From Takakia lepidozioides (Eukaryota > Streptophyta > Takakiopsida > Takakiales > Takakiaceae), in contig CM060732.1 in NCBI GenBank assembly GCA_030704615.1, forward strand, positions 74,505,053 through 74,569,052: a stretch of 64,000 bases of DNA, in the 5' to 3' direction. Below are positions 33,470 to 44,000 of this stretch, in pieces. Below the pieces are notes generated by a model. The model made no database searches. It was not told the origin of the DNA and was given only the letters and a program-made list of their open reading frames with translations. The position numbers were made by a program, and so were the translations under genes. How positions within the stretch are numbered: position 1 is the first letter of the stretch; every line of letters starts with the position of its first letter.

Positions 33470-34040
33470 CCAGTTCGAGTTCCTTCTTCTTGGGTGACCG
33501 GGTGCCGATATTTGAACAAAATGTCAGCGGTTTCTGTCTCCCGGTTGAAACTAACGAGGATGTCGTGTTTATCGATAGCGCCCCCTTTGTAGAAGGACAT
33601 TTTCACAGTGGGCCTTATGTTCCCCTCCTCCTCATCCTCATAACTGAAGAGAATGTCCTCACTTTCCGAGCCAGTCCGTCCACGCGTGAAGTTTTCACCT
33701 ATGCACTCATCATACGTCCACTCGCAACAGTTCCAGCGATACAACAACGTTGTGCGTGATCTGTTCGGCTCCCACTCAAGTGGAAAGTCCAGGTCCATGA
33801 TGTGCAGGAACCACCTGCTCCCCAGCCGGGGTCCAGGAGAATCGTGTAATCATGGAAGAAACTCCATTGCTCTCAGCTGGACAAGTTGAGGATCGTCCCT
33901 GTAAACATCTAGGAAGACAATGATGTCGTCTGCTTTCGGGACAATGAGTCCCGTCTGGCGTCGATAGATGTGATTCGGGCACAACATGGCCTCACGACAC
34001 AGCAAGAACACAAAGCAGGGAGGAGATGGGCACAACAGAG
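33470..34040 (-). pseudogene. MULE copy 2: N-terminal segment (minus strand)
   Basis: The minus-strand frame reads RRQTGLIVPKADDIIVFLDV, a TGA at 33868-33870, then RWFLHIMDLDFPLEWEP, ESEDILFSYEDEEEGN and NRETETADILFKYRHP. The SEDILFSYEDEEEG stretch resembles SEDHPVPF plus SYEVEDDGF at the N-terminus of copy 1, and the later residues align loosely too. So this is probably the N-terminus of the same transposase, on the strand opposite the DDE segment. The match is weaker than for the SWIM exon; an unrelated gene is possible. Confidence 0.45.
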
Positions 34041-34199
34041 AAGAGTGAAGAGCAAAATGAGAGCGAGGCCGGCGGAAGAGGGATATATCATTGCTGAACT
34101 GCCAATGTCGTATGCGGCAGAACTTCTATTTCCTCCGACATGTGTGCTTTTATTAGACAAATCCGCACCAGTTTCAGGACAGTTTGCAAAACTCCCTCA

Positions 34200-34720
34200 C
34201 CGTAAGGCGGGTATTTGCTCTCCGGAGCCCAATTTCGGCGCCGTTATTGGTTGGACTGCGGAAGCTTCAGCCGAGAATTTTGTTTCCGGAGCCAATTTCG
34301 GTGCCGTTATTGGTTGCACTCCCCAGCCTTTAGCCGGGTATTTGGTTTCTGGACCCCAATTTCGGCGCCGTTATTGGCTGCACTCCGGTGGCTTCAGCCG
34401 AGTATTTGGTTTCCGGGGCCCAATTTCGGTGCCATTATTGGCTGCACTCCGGAGGCTTCAGCCGGGTATTTGGTTGGCGGAGCCTAATTTCGGCACCGTT
34501 ATTGGCTTCACTCCCGAGCCTTCAGCCGGCTATTTCTTTTCCTCTGCCCAATTACGGCGCCGTTATACCCAACCATCCTGCACTTCTGCAACAGTACTAT
34601 CCACGGTTATAGGTCGCCATTGCGTTTTCGGAGTCTGCAAACCCGGATCCTAATTCCGCTTGCATCCCTTCCTCTGGGGTAATTTCGGTGTCGTTATTGC
34701 CCAGAATTCAGTTTTTCTAT
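34200..34720. repeat. 64-bp tandem repeats, right subterminal region of MULE copy 2
   Basis: AATTTCGGCGCCGTTATTGG or close variants start at 34231, 34294, 34358, 34422, 34486, 34550 and, after a two-unit gap, 34681. Five consecutive intervals are 63-64 bp. Units also share 'cttcagccg(g/a)gtatttggtttccgg'. The core GGCGCC is self-complementary. Confidence 0.85.
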
Positions 34721-34964
34721 GACCTGGCCTGGCGGTCCATGAGCTTGGGCTCCAAGTCATGAGCGGACACTGGTACTTATGAGCGGAGTGCTTCCAGCAT
34801 GAGCGCGGAAATCTTCGAAAACCTTCTCTTCTTATACTACTTTCGATTATTTTATCGTTTTGGGCCCGAAAAAAATCTGCCGAAATTCGAAGTGTGTTAC
34901 TTGGCGGCTCATGGGTGAGCCATGCCCGCTCATGAGCTCATGAGCTCATGGAATAGCAACCCCT

Positions 34965-36497
34965 GGAGCTGCCTACTCTTTCTTGAGCATCTGACATTGC
35001 TAAGTGAGAGAGGCGGAAGTGAAAGAGGCTACAAGGCGAGGCAGATGGATGAGGAAGAGTGCAGAGGAGGCAATGGGGGGTCTGAGGAAACTGAAAGAGT
35101 TTGGGAGTGCTGAATGACAATGTGGTGTGTGGAGAGTATGTGTTCAGTGAGGCTGGAGAACATGACATTTTGAGGGGGGAAATCATGTGTTGCACGGTTT
35201 CGGATGGCTACATGCATCTGCAGGACTAAAGGGATGCGATTTGAATACTGATTCCATCATCAGGTGAGGTGCGCATTGGTCCACATGACATGCACATAAC
35301 ATGCATGAAGTGGAGGCAATGTCTCTCATTGGCAGCCTCCACCCACATGAGAGTAGGGCGTTGTTAGGGATGCTTCCTTTTGAATTGGCATTGCCACACT
35401 AGTATGTTAGTATATTCATTATGTGTGGGCTGTTTTGTTCACATATGTGGTTGGAGAGGCATTATATTTGTTGCTTTCTGAACGGACTGCAGTGGGGGCA
35501 ATATTGTTGCATTTTCTGATGGACAGAAAGCGTAGTCTTCATATCTTTGACTCTTTGGGGTCTGAATGAACTTCTGTCCACGTCGTTCTTTGTAACCTCA
35601 GTGGCAGCTCCGTCCTTTGCTCTGTAATCATATAAATAATAACATATGCTAAGGCAACATTACCAACTTCAAATGAAAGAGTTGTACATGGCCAGCAAAT
35701 CAAAATAGGTATTCAACTGCAATGTGAATGTGTAAATTCGGAATGCCATCTTCAATTGCAAATGGTTGCCTCAGGAATGAATAAAAAACTTCGACCCCAA
35801 ACAATTCAACAACGTCTCCTGATTCGAAATACCTACTAAACTGCAGTGACCCAAAGCCCACATCCGAACTCGCACCAAGTTGAACTACATCCCACCTCAC
35901 ATGCAAAAGTCACAGAAGGCTAGAAATAGAAAGAGAATCCGCCGTGTATCTGATGTCATTCAGAATGAGCCGGTTAAGCGTGAACCCTAAACCGTAAACC
36001 TCACTTTCCAGACACAATTCTGAAGTGCGTTGTGAATAACCATGTATTATCCCCCCTCAGACCTATAGGCCATGCACATCACATACTTCAAACCCGGGGG
36101 CCATGCATGCATGCACCTCAAATTGCAAACATTCTTCACTCGGAACTCCACCTGTTGCACATTTTCAATGCGTAGCAGTTGTACATGGGTTGTTCATACG
36201 GAAGTGTACTGTCAGTACGCCCGTGCATGTGCAAGTAAGATGTGAGAACCTGCAAAACGGTAGACATTGCCTGAAATTGTGGAGCTAAAAATGGAGATCC
36301 AATTGTAGTACTGGTAATGCTGTCAACCACATGCTTCTTCAGCCCAATCCACCTGGAGTTCAAAATGGAAAGAAGACACATCCAGCAGCTGCCCAACCAT
36401 CTCACCGTCTCATTCGCTCCTTGTAGACACAAGCAGGCCCTAGTTCATTATATGGACTGCAGGGATTCCAGGAATATGGTACCTTACCTGAAGTCCT
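34965..36497. other. Spacer without recognisable genes
   Basis: Short frames only. A minus-strand frame ending at the MULE end (ERVGSSRG near 34970) could be the other side of the exon interrupted at 30760, but it is too short to judge. 'aaaccctaaaccgtaaacc' at about 35981 resembles plant telomere-like repeats in passing only. Confidence 0.3.
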
Positions 36498-38785
36498 TCA
36501 GCCGGTGTACAACCTCTTCCTGCTCCTGGTGGGAGACGACACGGATGGGAGATTGCCTGTGTAGCCATGCCTCTCTAGAAAGTCTTTGTACCGTGCAAGT
36601 GACTTTCCATTCCCATCATCCACAGCAGTCATAACTGGGTCTTCACCAGGGTACTGATTACCCTCCTCCATCATGGCAGTCAAGTCCAAAATCTTTCTTT
36701 TCGTAGCTCTCACCAATGCAAGAAGATGTTGTTGGAGGAATTTGCTGGTATCTGTCAGTTGAAGAATACTTTCCCATTCTGTAGAGATAAGGGCAAGTAG
36801 GTTGGGCAATGGACTTGTACCAACGGATGTCTGTGAGCCATAGAAAGGGAGGTCAGACCTGGGGGAGTTTGTGAAGACGAAGGCATGGAAGAGGGGGACT
36901 GATGGGCAGCTAGCAAGTTGTGGAGGCCACCTTTACATGTGCCCAATAGGGATCCGCACAACTTTGCAATCAGCCCGTCCTCCACATGGGGGTGGAGCAT
37001 CTTCAAAACCTTTACCTCGTGTGCATACATATTTCCTTTCTGGGCCTAATGACAATCACATCAACCCCACTTAGAATCCGGATTGTGGACAATATATGTC
37101 ATACCCAAATGGCGGTGGCATTGAACTGTTGCAATGCCTCCGGGTGTGTCAGGTTGGTGCACATTCGCATCTGGAATGTCGTTGGCAAGCAAAATAGAAG
37201 TACAAACAAATCCCTCCTGCCGCTTGTTTCGGATGAACCCATAAGCCTTCGCATGTGACATGTACCAGTAATGGGTTGTCACATCACCTGTCAGTTCAGA
37301 GATGAGCCAATCCACCCGCCTACTACCGAGGACGCTTTTGGTGCTCTTCAATTGCACTTTCAGGTTCCCGTGGTATGCTTCTATGACAACATTAGTGTCT
37401 TGAGAGGCATGAGGTATGTTCCGGGATCCCTTCATCCACATTTTGGCTTTTGGAAGCCACTCTGTCTCCATGTAGGTGCAGAATTCTGTCTCAGAAGGGT
37501 ACTTCTCCCGCATGTCCAGATTTTGAATACGGCCCATGCTTCATCTGCATCCCCAAAGGTCTCCTTTCTATCGTACATGATCTGTGCCAGGTCTTGTAAG
37601 ATAGCCGCTCGCAATACTAGGTCTTTCACCTTTGCTACAACATTCTTCTGCCAGGCTCAGCGAACATGCCACAAGCACAAGAAAACAGCACAATCCCCCC
37701 ACACAGATCTGTTCTCTTATCAGGCAGGTAAACTAAAATTCATGTGTAACTAAGAGATCATGGTAGGTATATTGCCTGAGTTCATGGACGTACCTAATTG
37801 TAGCAATTTCAGCATATCCACAATAAAGGCATTCGGACGCCAGTCTACCTGCAGACTGATCATTTGTTTATTAAGTACCTCCATCCAAGGCGTAAGATCG
37901 ATGGTTTTGCACCTTGCAGTGATAATGTAAGCCACTGGAATACCATTCAGCCAGTCGTCGAATACCATCATGGTATACAAGGGGTACTGCAGCAATAATC
38001 ACGTGTAACTGAAGTGAGTTCAAAGGAAATGGTACGAGAACAAAAAAGTTCACATGAAGAACATAATTTGACAAGCTTTGAGGACATTTGGGTTAAGAAA
38101 CTGCCGCAACCTTCTTTTCATTCGTCCCAAAGGTTGCATCACAAGCAACTATGCGACGATGGCCGTGTTTGAGCATTTGTTTTCTCTGCCAATCAGTTTG
38201 TATGCCAAGCACAAATGGAAGGTCCAGTTTTCGATCATTCAACGTCCACGCAGGGTGATTAGAAAATGTTTGTTGGGTTTTCATGCACCCACATTCGGAC
38301 ACTTTGTGCATCATTGGAGTGCTTTTTGAAAGTTTCTTCATCGCACTTGTTGGCAATATTTCGGATGTCACTTGAAAGAAGGAAGGTATCACGAGTAACC
38401 TCCAACCCCCCATCCATGATATCCCTCACCCTCTGCGTGTGCTTTGCCATTATCTTGTTGATGCTTAGTTCCAGACGTAGGTTATGTAACACCCACGATT
38501 TCATGTCATCGCTCAAGTGGGGAGCTAATGAAATACGACCTAGTTGTTGAGTGGGTCCATGGCAGACCTCTCCAGCCCCATTGATATGTCTCTTTTCATA
38601 ATAGACCAGCTCTGCAATATCAGGGTCCACATAGCATTGCTTCACTACAAACCTGCACATGCATCCCCTCTTGATGCCTTCCCCCGATTTTGTTTGTGTG
38701 GTCCTTGTTTGTTTCAGTGGAAGCGGCTGTGACTCTTGGCTTCCTCCCCTTCTTCTTTGCAGGTTTTGCTCGGTGTTTCTTGTGT
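36498..38785 (-). pseudogene. Second type of MULE transposase with SWIM domain, degenerate
   Basis: Minus-strand parts in order: basic start (KKHRAKPAKKKGRKPR, about 38770); YYEKRHINGAGEVCHG region; LELSINKIMAKHTQRVRDIM; DDE start LGIQTDWQRKQMLKHGHRR with DATFGTNEKK (38115-38210). A 124-bp intron follows (37987-38110), splicing in frame to YPLYTMMVFDDWLNGIP; then AFIVDM; then CLWHVR-stop-AWQKN (C..H motif); EAYHGNLKVQLK; and a SWIM core CDCH...KGNMYAHEVKVLKM near 37000-37065. In that core the third ligand is Tyr and two stops interrupt. A helical tail follows (36809-36498). Frameshifts lie near 38260, 37535 and 36830. It is not closely related to copies 1 and 2. Several lesions (CGA to TGA, TGT to TAT) look like CpG or C-to-T decay. 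Confidence 0.75.
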
Positions 38786-38789
38786 GCGT

Positions 38790-38961
38790 GGTGTTCTTGG
38801 ATGATTTCAGTGTGTACAGCTCTAAGAATGAGCACTTGCATAAATTGGAGTTATGTCTGGCCAGATGCAGGATGAGAGGTCTGGGCCTGAATCCAGAGAA
38901 GTGTACTTTCTGTGTGAACTCAGGGGTGCTTCTGGGACACATTGTGTGTAAGAGGGGACTT
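38790..38961 (+). pseudogene. Ty3/gypsy reverse-transcriptase fragment
   Basis: The plus-strand frame VFLDDFSVYSSKNEHLHKL through FCVNSGVLLGHIVCKRGL is nearly identical to the RT at 22540-22715, with only a few substitutions. It is cut sharply at both ends: on the left it abuts the start of the MULE pseudogene, on the right the 31-bp minisatellite. Confidence 0.85.
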
Positions 38962-39128
38962 TACACATCCATTCGTACTCTCATCCATCTGATTACACAT
39001 CCCTCCTACTCTCATCCATCTGATTACACATCCATCCTACTCTCATCCATCTGATTACACATCTATCCTACTCTCATCCATCTGATTACACATCCATCTT
39101 ACTCTCATCCATCTTATTGCACATCCAT
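38962..39128. repeat. 31-bp minisatellite
   Basis: About five copies of 'ttacacatccatcctactctcatccatctga' (split here as ttacacatccatcc and tactctcatccatctga), with one to three changes per unit and period 31-32 bp. It starts immediately after the RT fragment. Confidence 0.9.
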
Positions 39129-39334
39129 CCATACCTACACAGATTGATCCTAAATGTCCATTAAATAATACTAAATTTGAAATTTGAAATTTGAAATTCA
39201 AACTTGGGTATGCATATGTAACCATGCATGTGTTGGCTTCACTCTCACTATGGGCTCATGTTATGTTCATGACCACATCTGACATCTGGGATGGATGCGT
39301 GCATGACCTACATGTATCATGTGTTATATAAACG
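39129..39334. other. Short spacer
   Basis: 'aatttgaaatttgaaattc' near 39180 is a small tandem repeat. No gene is seen. Confidence 0.4.
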
Positions 39335-39344
39335 ACATTCCATG

Positions 39345-39480
39345 GGGTGACGGGGGCGGCGGGGGGTGGCGAGGGGAGGGGCGGCGGAGCGGGGGGCGGG
39401 CCGCGGCGACCGCGAGCAGCGCGGGAGCCGGAGGGGGGGGGCTGTGGGGGGCGAGGGGGGGTGCCACGCAGGCAGGACCG
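39345..39480. other. G-rich island, strong G-quadruplex potential
   Basis: Plus-strand G content is extreme, with many runs of 4-9 G (for example around 39361-39375 and 39430-39460) in DNA that is otherwise AT-rich. It begins and ends abruptly. It could be an inserted simple-sequence tract, a promoter-like CpG island, or an assembly artefact. Confidence 0.7.
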
Positions 39481-40290
39481 AAGGGCTCGCATTAAACTCC
39501 CGGGCCTTTTCTAGTGTGCGCCAATATCAACAGATAGCCTTGCCAGTCTCCACCACCACGGGTCGTACCATTCCATTTCTTCTCCAAATTTTGGGTCATG
39601 GGGGCGAGAAGGACGAAGGAGAGAGTATCCGGCAGAATAGGCAATGAGTGGTTCTTTCTATTTAGAGATCCACCAGCACTCTCCAGGGCCGAATTGGAGG
39701 TCTACTAAGGTTTATTCTCATACTGAGGTGTACTTTTGGAGAGCCAGTCCAAGAATCCATGCAAAGGTGGGCTGGGATCCATTGAACCACTGAGCAGGTC
39801 CACAACACGGATGCGGAAACAAGTTACCCGGCTCAATCTTGACGAAATCCGGAAGAGGGGAGAGTCTACCAATTTCAAAGCACAGTTACGTTACAGCCGA
39901 GCCCACTGTCAGATCGAGAATGAATGAACACAACTTGGCAAATTGCGGATACTTTGCAGCCTTGCCAGCTCAAAATGACATCCCAAATCACTCGTCAGAT
40001 GACCAATCCGAGAGGGTGGGATGACCGAAGCAATGCAAGGTCCCGAGAGCCGAGCTCTGTGGACACCCCACTCTGGGAGCGAAATGTGTACACGAAAACA
40101 GGTCCTGTGACAACATTGACCAGAGATCCGCGAACCTGAAATGCTCGCTTATTCCCGTGGTGCCCAGCGTGTGGGTCGCATACTGGCGGGAGTAGATCCT
40201 CCTTTGTCGTCCTTCATTGCCGCCCTAGGCTCCAATCCAATCTTGCTTCACCAGGTTTCCTCCCTTTAATTTTTATCAAAGACAACAAAG
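39481..40290. other. Unidentified ~800-bp segment of even base composition
   Basis: Composition shifts to about 50 percent GC with no low-complexity DNA, unlike both flanks. Plus-strand frames such as SRSTTRMRKQVTRLNLDEIR (39790-39855) are basic but match nothing I know. It does not look like rRNA. It contains GTGCGCC at about 39516, the start signature of group II introns, but I find no domain V, so I do not call one. An organelle-derived insert is possible. Confidence 0.3.
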
Positions 40291-41043
40291 CAGAAGTACA
40301 GGAGGGCTGTGGCATGGTTGTAAGACATCCAGTGCAATGGAATGTGGGTTTGGGGTTCAAACCACGATTTTGGGCATGTGTGTTCCTCTGCTTGTGATGC
40401 TATCTTCTCTAGCATTTGCATTCTGCTCTTGTAGTCATTCCCCCAAAGCTGCAAACGTGATGAGGAAGAAGCATTTTCAGCTAAGTTCAGACAGACATAG
40501 CATCACAGCTTCAATCTTCATGTGCAGCACAACAGGCTCCTCAACATGCGGACAAAGATACCATGTTATATATCATAGTTGACGAGCATTTATCAGGTCA
40601 GATATCAATGTAAAGTTTTAGTTCTCCCCATTCCTACAGTCCCATACTTATGAGCAAAGGCACCAAGCTTGAATGCATCACTTAAATTTGGAAGTCAGCA
40701 AATAGTTGTTTGACAGGCACTGTTCATTACAGAGTTACAGGTCTGGTGTAAAAATGGAGTAAGCTGTGCTTATTCCTGTTCTTCGGTCACGTGAGGCAGA
40801 CCTCATGTCATCCCAGCTAGTGGTCTTCATTGGTAGGCCACACTTCCCCCCAACCTTGGACTCACCGCCTCTCAATGGATCCCCCTTGCAACCTACACGC
40901 TCTTCTGCTTGATCTCTGAGGAACACATTCTCTTGAACATAAATCAGAGAAGCCACCTTGGGGAGAAGGGCTGTATGAGGCTCTCTCCTTCTATTAGTGG
41001 CCTTTCTATAGTACCAGTTGATGTTGCACACACAAGCCTATTG
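40291..41043. other. ABCG 3' flank; possible SINE relic
   Basis: No coding sequence is seen. At 40366-40385 GGGGTTCAAACCACG matches a pol III B box and resembles the SINE family at 58-61 kb, but the A box is poor. The transcript end of the minus-strand ABCG gene should lie here; I see no decisive poly(A) signal. Confidence 0.3.
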
Positions 41044-44000
41044 CTAACCCCCAGTCTTCATGCGTCGAAGGGCAATGTATGCCAGTAGACGATAGCCCAC
41101 AACCATTACGAGCAACACCCAGGCCTCCTCCCCACCTCCTCCCAAATTAAGGCCGTGGAAATTTGGCAACGCGCCTAGACTCTTACATCCAGTGGCACTG
41201 GAGCAGTCATAAGTTTCACTGGCGCTATACTGGACCTTGACGATCAGCTTGTAGGTGTAGTAGTTGAATGAAATGTACTTCAACCATGTCATCCACACCG
41301 GCGTGTGCTGCACATCGCATACCACCCAGTGAGCACATTTCCAAGTAGTGGGAACAAATCATCTGAATACTGTACTGCCCAGTTGATTATGTATTTGGTA
41401 CCTAGTATCCTCAAAACTCACTAAAAGAAGGCAGCTTGGTAAAACTAGGAGCCTAGAAGATCACCTGAATAAAGTAGCCACCAGTGAGCATAAAAGCAAG
41501 CATAACAATTGATGCCAGAGTAGTTGCCTTCTTCACGTCCATCACAGCTGCACCTATCAAAAAGCCGAGGCCCTGCATGACAATGCAGCTGGGCATGAGC
41601 TATGATTGCATGCCCTTTTCCAAGGTTGCACTTGGTGGTTAGTTACATACAACTACCAACTATCCCAACTCTCAAAGGCCTCCATGAGCTTTGATTACAG
41701 AAAGCAGGTTGCAAAGACAGCATGAACCAGAAGCTCCACCAAATGCATGAGCAACGTTTTCTTCCTTTTGAGGAATTCCTGGCTACTGTTAGAGAACCTC
41801 ATGAAAAGAAGTTAAGGTTTACCTGAGAAGTAACAACATCCAGAAAAACTGTGAGCATAGTCAGGAAGAATATGCCCGCATTCATGTACAAATTAGTCAT
41901 GAAGTAAACAATGATGAGGAAGAACACTGGCATGATCAAGTCCAGCGGCAGATCTCCAAGTGTCCGGGCCAGAAAATAAGCACTCAACCGGTACATATCT
42001 GAGGCCCGTTCCTTTGACAACACTGCTCGTTCCAGAGGAAACGTGAAGATGGCTGTAAAGAGAGGGAAGAATCCCCAAAATATGGCAATAAAAAATACCA
42101 ACCCCAGCTGCAAACAAACCAACAAGAGTTACATACTTGACTTCAAAACATGGCAAAAGAATCACCATAGAGAGAAGACCTACACATTAAAATTCAGTGG
42201 AACCTGGCATGCTTCACAGAAGGAAAACACCAAAAAAGCGACTTCATAGAGTCATGAACAGAGAAAATTTGGTGTCTCCATTTTTGCGCAAGATGGCTGG
42301 ATTTGGAGGGCCACCAAATCTTACTGGACATGCCTACACAGCTCTTCGCCAATGGGTTTAGGGGAACCTCATACATCACAGAACCCAGACAAACAATGTT
42401 AGTGAACTCAGAATTACAAGTGGAAGTTGAGAGAGAAGACTCGGGCCAAAGCTAGCATAAACAAGAGCCACTTCCCCTTGCAAAGGCTTGGATTCCAATG
42501 ATGCAAACACACCTGATCCTGGACTTGGTTGGCAGTACCACGCTTGGAGTTGAACCAAAGACAGCCCACAATGATGGAGATGGCCGCGACTTGCACAAAC
42601 CGCAACCAACTTAAGAATTCACTCTTCCTTTCCTTGAGCCCTCGGACCATGAGCACTTCAAACTGTTGCAACCATGTGGTGCTCCATTCCCTCTTCTCAG
42701 TGATGGCTGCCTTCAGTTCCTCTTTTGTTGCTTCCAAAGCAAACAGCTTTGTTCTTTCTTTGGGTTCCAATTGTTGGTTGAATGATTCCACCAGATACTG
42801 TCACAGAGACAATAGTTCTGAGATCTGAGGTAGCAAGACCATGGCCGAAAAGCATAGCTACCCACTATGACACTGAAATGGAGTCTGCTGCTAGAACTTA
42901 CATATTCATCAGCCATTTGCACCCACATTGGGACATCCTAACAAAACTTGGAACCGACTCAGTTTATCTCTCACTGTGTAGTGCAAGGTACCAGGAATAC
43001 AACTCTGCCAGTGGTGCCATACAACTCTAGCCATAAGATTGTTAGCCATTCTACACAAAGCTGATCGATTTACCTTCATGGATGATGCAAATGCAATATA
43101 GCTTTTCCACGTATTACTTGCTCTACAGTGAGATGTAATACCTTTCGAACATCTTGTGCGGCAGGTCCAACTGGACTTGCTTTATCGGCCGAGCCTGGCT
43201 TGCTTTCCAAAGAGGGCGGTACTGAGACATCATTGACATTGCCACTAGCTAAATCCAGTAGGAAGTCAGCAGGATTCATGGCTATTAAGGGTGTCAAACC
43301 AATTGAAGTGAAGTAGTCCAGTGACTCTGCTGCCTTTCCAAAATAGATGGCATGTCCCTCTGAAAGCAGAAGCAGTTTATCGAACATGTAGAACAACCTG
43401 CTTGATGGCTGATGGATTGTTGTCACCACTGTTCGCCCCGCCTGTCACAAACATGGCCAACCATTGAGCCCAAGTTGTTAGAATGTGCTGACATCATAGA
43501 GAAGCACCAAAGTGTGAATATATCCCTAATATGTACTTGCACTGCCATGGGGCAAAACCAGATCATTGAACCTTTTTATGTTTTTAATTTAAAAAAAAGT
43601 GAAACACCCGGTAGCGACTGCTCACAAATCAGGCCCCTTAACTATAGGGAGAGGAGCAAACCATGAGACAATGCTCATGGGACACCGCCCAAGGGAAGGG
43701 GGACAAGATGATACCACACCCAACAAGGTAGCAGAATTTGAATCCAGAATCACCGGGGTGGCACTTGGTACACGATCCACTGGTGGTTATTGAACTTCAA
43801 TTTGAACAAAGGCGGTATGGAGGTTACTGGCATTTTGAATTCAACAAAAATTATCTGCATAGTATTTATAAGGACTCTTCAAAAACATATCTTAGCGTTT
43901 AGGTTCTCCTATACAAGCATTGGTCCACCAGTACCTCTGCTATGTTCTTGATTACTTGGATAATTCGCAGGGCAGTGGTGGAATCGAGGCCCGAAGTGGG

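Larger units (their letters stand above)
30760..34964. mobile_element. MULE element copy 2 with terminal and subterminal repeats
   Basis: The left end GGTTAGCTATTTCATGAGC and the right end, read inward, GGTTGCTATTCCATGAGC are inverted copies. Both are followed by several TGAGCGG/CATGAGC repeats. Inside lie subterminal repeats at both ends and the three transposase segments described separately. I could not identify a clear 8-10-bp target duplication (left flank 'ctctaccgag', right flank 'ccctggagct'). Confidence 0.65.

Noticed and set aside
30740-34975. A target-site duplication for MULE copy 2
   Set aside because: The left flank (ctctaccgag) and right flank (ccctggagct) share only scattered bases; I cannot claim one.
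35975-36002. Interstitial telomere repeat
   Set aside because: Only two or three imperfect 'ccctaaa'-like words; too short to be meaningful.
39481-40290. Ribosomal RNA or group II intron
   Set aside because: No conserved rRNA blocks, and no domain V hairpin or maturase motif is seen despite a GTGCGCC string.
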